From positions 1-64,000 of the forward strand of contig JABHBK010000042.1 in assembly GCA_018673915.1 (NCBI GenBank): a stretch of DNA of 64,000 nucleotides. The letters are read 5' to 3'. This document shows positions 9,847 through 17,363 of the stretch, piece after piece. The notes beneath the pieces are model-generated. The model had not been told where the DNA came from. It did no database searches and saw only the letters and a program-made list of their open reading frames with translations. Source of the stretch: Nitrospina sp. (GTDB lineage: Bacteria; Nitrospinota; Nitrospinia; Nitrospinales; VA-1). Every line of letters starts with the position of its first letter. Position 1 is the first letter of the stretch. A program made the position numbers and the translations under genes.

Positions 9847-10650
9847 CTAGGGTCTCCGATCCATGATTTTAAGTTCCTGCGCGAGTGCAACCGCACATCC
9901 ATTCGCGGTGGTTTTTGGGACTACTAATTCCCCAAAGTGAGAAGCCATCAGGGCTGTTGGTTCACAAACACCCGGAACGCCAATGCTGTCCTCTACAAAT
10001 TTGGAATGCGAAATCTGAAATTTTGTCGCATTGATTTCATTTGCCGAAAAAATTACCAAGGGCCAATTAAATTCATCAGACAATTTAAGAATGCAGGGCT
10101 CTTTTTCTTTTAAGTCAATGGTAGTCATTACCCTGACCTTGTCAGGAAGAACTTTGGCGTTATTTAAAACTTCGACAACGAGTCCTTTTAATGACTCGTA
10201 ATCGGCGTTTTTTTTACAACCCACACCTAAAACATAGTTCTTCATGGATTCTGTTCCTGTGGTAATTATCGAAACACAACCCGTTTTGCTTGCTACTCTA
10301 TGCGCCAGTGTATTGGCACCGCCTTCATGTCCCCCAAGAAGCGATATGGCATGACGACCAAACTCATCGCAAACCACGACTCCAGGGCCAGTACGTTTGT
10401 CGGGAATCATTGTGCTTAACGAACGCACCACAATGCCGGCGGCCATGATGCAGACAAAGCCTTCGTATTTTAAAAAATTGTCGCTCAGCCAGTCTTTGAA
10501 TCGGGAATGGTATGCCTTCTCATTCTCATTGATGTCTGAAGATTCAGGGCCCCACAAATCCCAAGTAGGAAAAGACTGGCGAAGTTTGCGAGCAAACTCC
10601 AGGCCTTCAGAACGGATCACAACGATGGCGATGTTATTTCGTGCTGACAT
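9847..10650 (-). CDS. cbiG: Cobalt-precorrin-5A hydrolase CbiG
   Basis: 267 residues. The CbiG core RTGPGVVVCDEFGRHAISLLGGHEGGANTLA is split by a linker from the C-terminal domain with LGVGCKKNADYESL and GVCEPTALMAS. CbiG opens the delta-lactone and releases acetaldehyde in the anaerobic route. Its presence, and the absence of CobG or CobZ, shows that ring contraction follows the oxygen-independent chemistry. The start overlaps the end of cbiF by 17 bases. Confidence 0.94.
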   Translation of the reverse strand: MSARNNIAIVVIRSEGLEFARKLRQSFPTWDLWGPESSDINENEKAYHSRFKDWLSDNFLKYEGFVCIMAAGIVVRSLSTMIPDKRTGPGVVVCDEFGRHAISLLGGHEGGANTLAHRVASKTGCVSIITTGTESMKNYVLGVGCKKNADYESLKGLVVEVLNNAKVLPDKVRVMTTIDLKEKEPCILKLSDEFNWPLVIFSANEINATKFQISHSKFVEDSIGVPGVCEPTALMASHFGELVVPKTTANGCAVALAQELKIMDRRP

Positions 10651-11401
10651 TTTTTTTCCGAAAGAGGTGAGAATATTCTTTTGAATATAAACGGGAATCC
10701 TGAAAATCTTTGGTGTTGAAAACTGCTCCTACCAATATCAGTGCTGTCAGCCGGATTCCTTCTTTTTCCACTTTGTCTGCAATGGTTTCCATATTGCCCC
10801 TTATAATTTTTTCATCCTTCCAACTGGCTTTATAGACCACGATTACCGGAGTTTCGCGAGGGTAATGAGCAGATAGTTTTTTAACGACTTCCTTAATTTT
10901 ATGAATGGATAGGAATAAGCATAACGTGCATTTATGAGAAGCCAGTTTTTCAAGATCCTCATCGGGGGGAACCTCGGTTCTCCCACTGATTCGGGAAAAA
11001 ATTACGGTTTGTGAAATTTCAGGAAGTGTTAATTCGCTCTTTAAAGTTGCCGCACTGGCCGCTACTGAAGAGACACCCGGGGTTACTTCATATTGGATAC
11101 CTAGTTCGTCCAAAGCACGCATTTGTTCCGCGATAGCTCCATAAATAGATAGGTCCCCACTTTGTAATCGGGCCACATCCTGGTCTGCGCTCTTGGCCTC
11201 TTTATAAATGCTAACTTGCTCTTCAAGGTTTAGTTTTGAAGTGTCATAAATCCGAGCAGATTCTGGAAGGGCAGATAAGATTTCTGGATTGATCAACGAC
11301 CCTGCATGCATGACATAGGAGCAGGAGTGTAATTGGCGGTTTCCTTTGATGGTCATCAGCTCAACATCACCAGGGCCCGCTCCTATAAAGTAAACTTTCA
11401 A
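10634..11401 (-). CDS. cbiF: Precorrin-4 C11-methyltransferase CbiF/CobM
   Basis: 255 residues. VYFIGAGPGDVELMTIKGNRQL, YVMHAGSLINPEIL, ARLQSGDLSIYGAIAEQM and ASHKCTLCLFLSIHKI identify the C11 methylase. The start is TTG, inside the TTGA overlap with the stop of cbiL (11398-11401), with a strong GGGAGG ribosome-binding site 8 bases upstream. Such an overlap is typical of translational coupling. Confidence 0.94.
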   Translation of the reverse strand: MKVYFIGAGPGDVELMTIKGNRQLHSCSYVMHAGSLINPEILSALPESARIYDTSKLNLEEQVSIYKEAKSADQDVARLQSGDLSIYGAIAEQMRALDELGIQYEVTPGVSSVAASAATLKSELTLPEISQTVIFSRISGRTEVPPDEDLEKLASHKCTLCLFLSIHKIKEVVKKLSAHYPRETPVIVVYKASWKDEKIIRGNMETIADKVEKEGIRLTALILVGAVFNTKDFQDSRLYSKEYSHLFRKKNVSTK

Positions 11402-12138
11402 TGTCCAATCCTCCCTTGAGCCGGAAATTTTCGGATAAGGACGACTGATAAATAGCCGGGTTTATCGTCCTCATTCAGCTCGATTAGATCACGGGTAAGG
11501 ATTTCATTATCTAAACCAATTCGTTTTCCAAGCGCGCAGTGTTCCAAGATATCCATATCACTTAAAAGATTACGAACCCAATCAAACCGGTCTCCGATTT
11601 TCATGAGAACAATATTTTCGTTCTTCTCAATGTGTCCGCGTAATTCGTCAGGGGTTTCGGGGCAGGGGAGGATTAGTATTTTTTCCTTGCCCTGGCCCAA
11701 AGGGAAATTCAAGGCTGCGGACAATGCCTGAAAAGAACTTATTCCAGGGTAGGTTGAAATGGGAATTTCAGGCATCAACTCCTTCAAGGCGTTCACGGTA
11801 TAAGAATAGGTTGAATATATATAAGGATCACCAATGGTAATGTAAACCAGATTCAACTTGTTTTTCAGGTCGGCAATAATTTTTGCGGCGATCTCAAGGT
11901 ATATTGAACTGAGTAAGCTTTCATCGTTGGACATGGGGTAGTCCAGAAATTCAATTTTATCCTGTTGGATGTCTATATCCTTTATACAAGTCAAAGCTAC
12001 GGAATTACTGGAGCCCTTGGCGCGGGGGACCAGGACTTTGTCAGCTTTCATCAGCGCGTTGAAGCTTTTCAGGGTAAGAAATTCCTGGGGCCCTGGCCCT
12101 ACACCTATCCCTGTAAACGTTCCAAAAGTTTCAATCAT
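11398..12138 (-). CDS. cbiL: Precorrin-2 C20-methyltransferase CbiL/CobI
   Basis: 246 residues. GTFTGIGVGPGPQEFLTLKSFNAL at the N-terminus, LVYITIGDPYIYSTYSY, TYPGISSFQALSAALNFPLGQG and IVLMKIGDRFDWVRNLL fit CobI/CbiL, which methylates C20 of (cobalt-)precorrin-2. The start lies inside the last codons of cbiD (8-base overlap). Confidence 0.93.
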   Translation of the reverse strand: MIETFGTFTGIGVGPGPQEFLTLKSFNALMKADKVLVPRAKGSSNSVALTCIKDIDIQQDKIEFLDYPMSNDESLLSSIYLEIAAKIIADLKNKLNLVYITIGDPYIYSTYSYTVNALKELMPEIPISTYPGISSFQALSAALNFPLGQGKEKILILPCPETPDELRGHIEKNENIVLMKIGDRFDWVRNLLSDMDILEHCALGKRIGLDNEILTRDLIELNEDDKPGYLSVVLIRKFPAQGRIGH

Positions 12139-13273
12139 TGGTTGTTGTCTGCCCTATCAAATTGCCTTTAAAGTCTGCTAACAAAACTTCCACCTTCAAC
12201 GAATTATCCAGATATCCCGAAACGGCGCTTGAAATTTTTTCGGCCACAGCTTCAAATAATTGATCGCTAAAATGATTCTTTTTGCTGATTTGGATTAAAT
12301 GTTCCACAGTTCGTGATGATTGCAATTCTTCATTTTTAGCGCTTGGAATAATATTTTCCGCGATTTTTAATATTGTAGGAAGTGCCGATGGGGATTCACT
12401 GGAATGAGTGTTCCAATGCCCATCAATTACTTTTGCCAGTTTGCCCGGATGGCCAGCAAAGATAATTGCCTTTACCTTATCTTTTTCCAATTGGTGTTTT
12501 TGTTTTAAGTGGTCCAGTGCGAACCCGATAAAATTAGAAACCAGACATATGCGGTTCAGAGGCACTCCTTTTTCTTTGTGGAAAATTTTTTGTCCCCAAC
12601 GACCTGGGCTGAATACAATGGATTCTGATTGTGTAGCCAGCGCCACATCAATATAAATTTCTACCGATGCTTTCCATGCACTCAGAGACATAGGCTCAAC
12701 AATTCCTGTTGTCCCAAGGATGGAGATGCCGCCCTGAATTCCCAATCTTGGATTAAAGGTTTTTAAAGCGATTTCCTTTCCATCCAATACACTGACCACC
12801 ACATCCAACCCAGAATTCCCCCAAGCTTCAGGGGAATCCTTAAGAAGTTTATCCAGGTTTTGTCGGATCATCTTTCTGGGGATGGGGTTGATTGCAGGCT
12901 CTCCCTTGGGAATTTGGAGTCCCTCTTCGGTTACTGTTCCCACGCCATCTCCTGCATAAAAATGAATGCCTTGTTTGTTTTTATTCGGCTTCACTTCCAC
13001 TTCCACTTTGCATTTATCGGTTACATCAGGGTCATCGCCTGCATCTTTCGTCACTTGGGCGATTACTCCCTGTTCCGTTTTGCGGCAAAAATTTATAGCG
13101 ACCCGTAACTTTTCTCCCTCAGGCAAATCTATCTCTATCTGTTTTTCTTCCGATTGAAAAATTAAAAAATGGAGAGCTCCTTTGGCCGCCGCCGCCGCGC
13201 AGCTACCGGTAGTAATTCCTCTGACTAATCCATTTGAAGCTGGGATGGTTAAATCAATAAAAGAACCCGACAT
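12131..13273 (-). CDS. cbiD: Cobalt-precorrin-5B C1-methyltransferase CbiD
   Basis: 380 residues, full length. LVRGITTGSCAAAAAKGAL at the N-terminus is the CbiD signature, followed by TKDAGDDPDVTDK, FYAGDGVGTVTEEGLQIPKGEPAINPIPR split over adjacent segments, GISILGTTGIVEPMS and the C-terminal KVKAIIFAGHPGKLAKV. CbiD is the C1 methylase found with the anaerobic enzyme set. It lies 12 bases after cbiC. Confidence 0.96.
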   Translation of the reverse strand: MSGSFIDLTIPASNGLVRGITTGSCAAAAAKGALHFLIFQSEEKQIEIDLPEGEKLRVAINFCRKTEQGVIAQVTKDAGDDPDVTDKCKVEVEVKPNKNKQGIHFYAGDGVGTVTEEGLQIPKGEPAINPIPRKMIRQNLDKLLKDSPEAWGNSGLDVVVSVLDGKEIALKTFNPRLGIQGGISILGTTGIVEPMSLSAWKASVEIYIDVALATQSESIVFSPGRWGQKIFHKEKGVPLNRICLVSNFIGFALDHLKQKHQLEKDKVKAIIFAGHPGKLAKVIDGHWNTHSSESPSALPTILKIAENIIPSAKNEELQSSRTVEHLIQISKKNHFSDQLFEAVAEKISSAVSGYLDNSLKVEVLLADFKGNLIGQTTTND

Positions 13274-13285
13274 ATAAATCTCCGG

Positions 13286-13924
13286 TCAAGCATTTGCCTT
13301 GAGGGTCCAGATCATTAAGGCATTAAAAATTGAAGCGGCAACTGTCGATCCTCCTCGGGTCCCCTCATTGGTGATGAAGGGAATTTTGTTTTGCCGACTC
13401 AATGAAATTTTACTGGACTCTGTCCCCACAAAACCCACAGGGATTCCAATAATCAATTCAGCATCAAGTTGGTTGTTCGCGGAAAGGTCAACAGCTTCCT
13501 GGAGGGCCGTGGGGGCATCACCGATAATCAGGACTTTTGGGGAATCCACCTTTTGTTCGGCGAATCGCCTCAATCCTGCTACGGCCCTTGTCGTATTTTC
13601 GTCTTCAGCCTTCTTAAATGTTTCCGGATCATGAATCATGCAACAGGTTTTCAGGTTCAGCGTTTTCAGAAGAGCTCTCTTCAAACCTGTCTGCACCATT
13701 GTCACATCTGTCCATATCAAAGCCTCATTGGAAATAGCACGAACGGCTGATTGAATGGCACCCTCAGAGATATTGAATCCTTTGATGAACCCGGTATCTC
13801 CGGTTGTATGAATTACGCGCTTGAATATTTCGCTGTGTGCTTCGGGGTAGCTGGAAAAGTCTACTAATCCATCAATGATTTCGTAGCTTTTTTTTTCAAT
13901 AGGGTGTGGTTGGTAGGAGGACAT
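13286..13924 (-). CDS. cbiC: Precorrin-8X methylmutase CbiC/CobH
   Basis: 212 residues. PHPIEKKSYEIID with the following RVIHTTGDTGF, MVQTGLKRALL, TRAVAGLRRF, VLIIGDAPTALQEAVDL and IGIPVGFVGTESSK are classical CobH/CbiC features. The catalytic His of the HTTGD motif is present. The enzyme moves the C11 methyl group to C12, giving (cobalt-)hydrogenobyrinate. It is located between cbiX and cbiD. Confidence 0.96.
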   Translation of the reverse strand: MSSYQPHPIEKKSYEIIDGLVDFSSYPEAHSEIFKRVIHTTGDTGFIKGFNISEGAIQSAVRAISNEALIWTDVTMVQTGLKRALLKTLNLKTCCMIHDPETFKKAEDENTTRAVAGLRRFAEQKVDSPKVLIIGDAPTALQEAVDLSANNQLDAELIIGIPVGFVGTESSKISLSRQNKIPFITNEGTRGGSTVAASIFNALMIWTLKANA

Positions 13925-13956
13925 TAATAAGCCATCTCATTTTTTTTGAATACCGT

Positions 13957-14943
13957 TTATTTGTCGTGATCCGAATGATCATGTGTGTGGTGATGGTCGT
14001 GTCCATGGTCGAGACCATGATGACCTTCTATACCTCGGACATGATGATGATGGCCTGCTTGAGGTTCTCCAACTTGATCTTCGAACCCTACCACTTGCTC
14101 CCGGTATTTACACATCTGACAATTCATATTCTGGAGGCCGAAAGGTATTTCTCTGGCTCTCTCCATGAATACATCTACAATCAAATCATCATAATTTAGA
14201 TACGGAGCTTTTAAGAATTCCGTGTCTGGGTACTTTTGCTGAAAATCATCAGTTATGGAGTAGATTCTTTTTGCCAGTATCCCGGTAAAAAGGAAATAGG
14301 GAAAAACAATAATTCTCTTAAACCCCATTTTGATGACTCTATCTAAAGCCTCAGGCAACAGGGGTTGAGTGACTCCAATGAAGCTTGTTTCTGACCAGCC
14401 AAACCCCATTCCCTCCCATAACATCCGAGACACTTTTACAATATTAGAATTGGAATCAGGGTCACTGCTACCGCGTCCCACGGTCATGAGTAATGTGTCG
14501 GACCGTTGGATTTCGCTGGAGGAGGATTTTTCAGCAGACTCAATGCGGTCCGAGCAAACCCTTAAAACCTTTGGGTGGATATCCAGAGGACGACCATATT
14601 GAATATTCAGGTCGGGAAACCTTCGAGCAATTGATAAAACCTCACTGGGCATATCATTTTTAGCATGACCCGCGGCCATCAACACTCCAGGAATCACAAC
14701 AATATTTTTGATTCCATCCTGGACGCATTTAACAATTGCATCATCGATTGTAGGTTTGGCAAACTCCAGAAAGCCGCATTCCACAATTCTCTGAGGTTCT
14801 CTCTCCTTGAACTTTGCGGATAAGGTGAGAAACTCCTGAATCCCCTCCTTATCACGGCTTCCATGACCTGCGATACAAATAGCATAGTCATCAGGCAACA
14901 CCTCGCAAGGTGAGACCTCATGATTAATTTCATCCATTTTCAT
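13957..14943 (-). CDS. cbiX: Sirohydrochlorin cobaltochelatase CbiX with His-rich tail
   Basis: 328 residues, a long-form CbiX made of two similar halves. The first half has AGHGSRDKEGIQEF and VLMAAGHAKNDMP with both catalytic histidines. In the second half the equivalent of HGS reads VGRGSSDPDSNS, so that His is lost. A cysteine-bearing segment (NMNCQMC) precedes a C-terminal tail of about 35 residues with more than a dozen histidines, presumably a cobalt store or metal-delivery arm. CbiX inserts cobalt into sirohydrochlorin at the start of the anaerobic route. It is the second gene after the riboswitch, 85 bases after the YVTN gene. Confidence 0.94.
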   Translation of the reverse strand: MKMDEINHEVSPCEVLPDDYAICIAGHGSRDKEGIQEFLTLSAKFKEREPQRIVECGFLEFAKPTIDDAIVKCVQDGIKNIVVIPGVLMAAGHAKNDMPSEVLSIARRFPDLNIQYGRPLDIHPKVLRVCSDRIESAEKSSSSEIQRSDTLLMTVGRGSSDPDSNSNIVKVSRMLWEGMGFGWSETSFIGVTQPLLPEALDRVIKMGFKRIIVFPYFLFTGILAKRIYSITDDFQQKYPDTEFLKAPYLNYDDLIVDVFMERAREIPFGLQNMNCQMCKYREQVVGFEDQVGEPQAGHHHHVRGIEGHHGLDHGHDHHHTHDHSDHDK

Positions 14944-15028
14944 TTTCCTGAATCAACAATTCGTCGCTGGGGAAATCCCATCGCGCAGTAACTTACAATA
15001 AAAGGGCAACTCATATAGCAGGCCCTGA

Positions 15029-16213
15029 TTAGTGGCAATAGTTTTGTCCCTTATAAATGCTGACTCCCCAAGGAAAATTACCGACATCCTTGATCCGCTT
15101 TACGCGGTCAGATTCAACATCAATAACGTAAAGAGAATTGTCTGAGGAAGAAGCCACATAAACCTTGGTTCCTGCAGGAGAAGTGCTTGCGGTTTCAAGC
15201 CGGGCCCCTTCACCCATATCCAGTTGACCTGTTTTTTTAAGTGCGGAGAAATCGTATATGAAAACCTGACTCGACCCGCGACTAATAACGTATCCTTTGT
15301 CATTGCCAAAATTGACCCCCGTCATGTCTGCTCCTGCGGGGAGAGTGGCAAGAAGTGTGTGCGATTGAGCATCAATAATTGAAACCGTTTGATCGCCGTT
15401 ATTGGGAACAATCATATGTTTTCCATTTGGGGATGCGTAGGCTCTCCAAGGGTCTAACCCTACTGGAATAGTGCGGATTATTTTGTCTGTTGCCGTATCC
15501 AAAACCGTTACAGAGTTTGCATCGCCGGTGGCAACATAAGCGTATTTCTCATCAAGAGTTAAGGTAACGTTTGCTACGCCATTTGTTGGGATGGATCGCT
15601 CCCGGTGCTTGGACGCCCCAGCTTGATCTCTATCAAAAGATGCCAAGCCTGCAAGCGATCCCACCATAATATCACTGGTAGACAATGACCCATCAACCAC
15701 TCCCACTAACTGAGCACCCCGGTTGGGGATATATACCTTATTGCCAGAAGCCATTATGGTAGCACCATGAGGTTCGAGAAAACCTTTCAGTCGAGCCACT
15801 TCCTGATTCTGATTCAAATCAATTGCTGAAACTGTTCCCCCTTCAATATTTCCAACGTACAACCAACGATTGTCTTTACTGATATCCATATGTTCAGGAC
15901 CCGATCCCACATTAATATCTTTTGTTTCGTTGGTGTTTAAGTCCATGACGGACACCAGATTATTTGCCGTTGCTGCAATAGCCAATTTTTTCCCATCTGG
16001 GGAAAATGCGGTCATATGTGCCTGACTGTTTAGTGCTATTTTCTGTTTGCCAATGACTTCATCCTTTGTCATGTCTACAATTGTCAATTCACTGGCATCA
16101 CGATTGGTGACTACTACCAGATGCGATAGGTCATGATTCTTCCAGTCAAAAGCAAAAAGATTTATAGGGCTAAAAATAGCAAAGAGACAAAAAATGCTTA
16201 CAATTTTTTTCAT
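15029..16213 (-). CDS. Secreted YVTN beta-propeller protein, first gene of the corrinoid operon
   Basis: 394 residues from the chosen ATG at 16213, which has a GAGAGG ribosome-binding site 7 bases upstream; the frame stays open for 13 more codons. MKKIVSIFCLFAIFSPINLFA is a clear signal peptide, so the product is periplasmic or surface exposed. The rest is a run of about seven 40-residue blades of the YVTN/lactonase-like type (for example VVTNRDASELTIVDM, YVGNIEGGTVSAIDL, YVATGDANSVTVLDTATDK, KVYVASSSDNSLYVIDV). It is the first gene behind the cobalamin riboswitch, so it should be cobalamin-repressed. Function unknown; a role in periplasmic cobalt or corrinoid binding is inferred only from position. 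Confidence 0.85.
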   Translation of the reverse strand: MKKIVSIFCLFAIFSPINLFAFDWKNHDLSHLVVVTNRDASELTIVDMTKDEVIGKQKIALNSQAHMTAFSPDGKKLAIAATANNLVSVMDLNTNETKDINVGSGPEHMDISKDNRWLYVGNIEGGTVSAIDLNQNQEVARLKGFLEPHGATIMASGNKVYIPNRGAQLVGVVDGSLSTSDIMVGSLAGLASFDRDQAGASKHRERSIPTNGVANVTLTLDEKYAYVATGDANSVTVLDTATDKIIRTIPVGLDPWRAYASPNGKHMIVPNNGDQTVSIIDAQSHTLLATLPAGADMTGVNFGNDKGYVISRGSSQVFIYDFSALKKTGQLDMGEGARLETASTSPAGTKVYVASSSDNSLYVIDVESDRVKRIKDVGNFPWGVSIYKGQNYCH

Positions 16214-16299
16214 GGCGGAACCTCTCATTAATTTTTGAAATGAATTAGCCAAAATAGTGATTTATATTTTTGGAAAAATTAAAGTATCTATTAAAGACG

Positions 16300-16332
16300 A
16301 AAAAACCTCATTCCTCCCATTGAGGACTGAGG
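16300..16332 (-). terminator. Rho-independent terminator of the minus-strand cobalamin riboswitch
   Basis: Read on the minus strand, CCTCAGTCCTC and GAGGAATGAGG form a stem with a short AATG loop and a mismatch in the middle, followed directly by six T residues. It sits between the aptamer and the first gene of the corrinoid operon, as expected for a transcription-terminating riboswitch. Confidence 0.88.
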
Positions 16333-16399
16333 TTGATTGCACCCTGATTTACTTAATCAACTTATTCGCATTAACCTTTTTTATGAAAGGTTCTATGCA

Positions 16400-16540
16400 C
16401 TGTTCCAGGCAGGTCTTCTGACTCGCGTTCATCCTACTTTCTGCAACCTTCCCAACACGTAAATGCCAGTGGCTTTAATATGCAGATTTCGTCACGCTCA
16501 CAGCGGCGGGACCGTGGCTGATTTTCACAGCCTTCCCTTT
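16400..16540 (-). promoter_or_regulatory. Cobalamin riboswitch controlling the corrinoid synthesis operon
   Basis: Minus-strand cobalamin aptamer. The B12-box element GCCACTG is present with the downstream block GAGTCAGAAGACCTGCCTG (the conserved 3' segment of the aptamer), preceded by the highly conserved GCCGCTGTGAGCGTGACGAA-type core. About 70 bases further is the terminator at 16300-16332. The linker shares a 20-base-class block (AAATCAGGGTGCAATCAACC) with the plus-strand riboswitch, probably the anti-terminator partner. When cobalamin binds, the whole synthesis operon should be switched off. Confidence 0.96.
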
Positions 16541-16590
16541 TCATTTCCTTCTAATGAAGGAAAACCCAAAGCTTATAAATTTCAAACGCC

Positions 16591-16619
16591 ATTATTGTGG
16601 AACTTACCTCAATTTACAA
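16591..16619 (-). promoter_or_regulatory. Candidate promoter for the minus-strand riboswitch
   Basis: On the minus strand TTGTAA, a 17-base spacer and AATAAT, about 50 bases upstream of the aptamer. Spacing is ideal; the -10 box is imperfect. Confidence 0.35.
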
Positions 16620-16970
16620 GAATTAAATATTATTTCATCCAACTCCCCGCCCAATGTTTATTTAAAGCCTTATTCCTATATTCTCTTGGTTTTAAAGCTG
16701 TAATTTTAAGGCCAGCTAAGTAAAATTGAGCGAATTTACTGAAATTGAATCGGGGAGCCAAAAATGCAATTCAAGCACTCTGATTTAATATCATTTTCCT
16801 TGAAAATTACGGTTTCAGCTTTACTAAAGATAATTGGAATTCGAATAACGCGATATCAGACAAAGTATGGATCTTTGTTAGGAATTGCCCACGGGAAAAT
16901 TTAATACCAGGATCCAACATTGATTTTGTTGGAGAAGTCAGAACTTAAAGGCGAAAAAAATAAAAATTTC

Positions 16971-16998
16971 TTGACTCAATCGTTGAGTTAGGAATAAT
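16971..16998 (+). promoter_or_regulatory. Candidate promoter for the plus-strand riboswitch
   Basis: TTGACT (16971-16976), a 16-base spacer and AATAAT (16993-16998), about 60 bases before the aptamer. The spacer contains an imperfect inverted repeat, ACTCAATCGTTGAGT, which could be an operator. Confidence 0.4.
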
Positions 16999-17055
16999 GA
17001 CTAAAGTATTTCAGGTTTCTTGAAAGCGAATATTAGAATTTCTTTCAAGAAATAA

Positions 17056-17190
17056 TAGGGAAGGTTGTGAAAATCAGCCACGGTCCCGCCGCTGTGAGCG
17101 TGACGAAATCTGCAATGAGCCACTGGTGTTGAGCTGGGAAGGTGCAGAGAGTAGGATGAACGCGAGTCAGAAGACCTGCCTGAAACAATA
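17056..17190 (+). promoter_or_regulatory. Cobalamin riboswitch controlling the receptor/TonB operon
   Basis: Plus-strand cobalamin aptamer with the same conserved blocks as its neighbour: the CCGCTGTGAGCGTGACGAA core, GCCACTGG, and GAGTCAGAAGACCTGCCTG at the 3' side. Long stretches are identical to the minus-strand copy. It is followed by the terminator at 17262-17299 and then by the TonB-dependent receptor gene. It should repress the uptake unit when cobalamin is plentiful. Confidence 0.96.
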
Positions 17191-17261
17191 GGGGTACCAT
17201 CTATCGTGTGAATCGATGTATGCCCAAACAATGTTGATGAAGTAAATCAGGGTGCAATCAA

Positions 17262-17299
17262 CCTCGAACCTCCATTTGGAGGCCCGAGGTTTTTTTTTG
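17262..17299 (+). terminator. Rho-independent terminator of the plus-strand cobalamin riboswitch
   Basis: CCTCGAACCTCC and GGAGGCCCGAGG form a strong stem with an ATTT loop, followed by nine T residues. Located between the aptamer and the receptor gene, it is the expression platform of the riboswitch. Confidence 0.92.
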
Positions 17300-17363
17300 C
17301 TCAATTTTTCAGCTAATTTTGAGGCTGAAATAGATTTCCTTATTCAAAATAATGGGAAAAGTC

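Larger units (their letters stand above)
16541..17055. other. AT-rich region between the two head-to-head riboswitches
   Basis: About 515 bases without a supportable gene. It should hold both divergent promoters; one candidate is seen on each strand (16591-16619 minus, 16971-16998 plus). The middle (16740-16920) is AT-rich and I see nothing recognisable in it. Confidence 0.6.

Noticed and set aside
13957-14095. His-coding repeat in the cbiX tail as a DNA repeat or CRISPR-like element
   Set aside because: The repeat is of codons for His within an open frame, not regular DNA units with spacers.
17001-17231. 76-codon minus-strand frame within the riboswitch
   Set aside because: It covers conserved aptamer RNA; translation is not expected.
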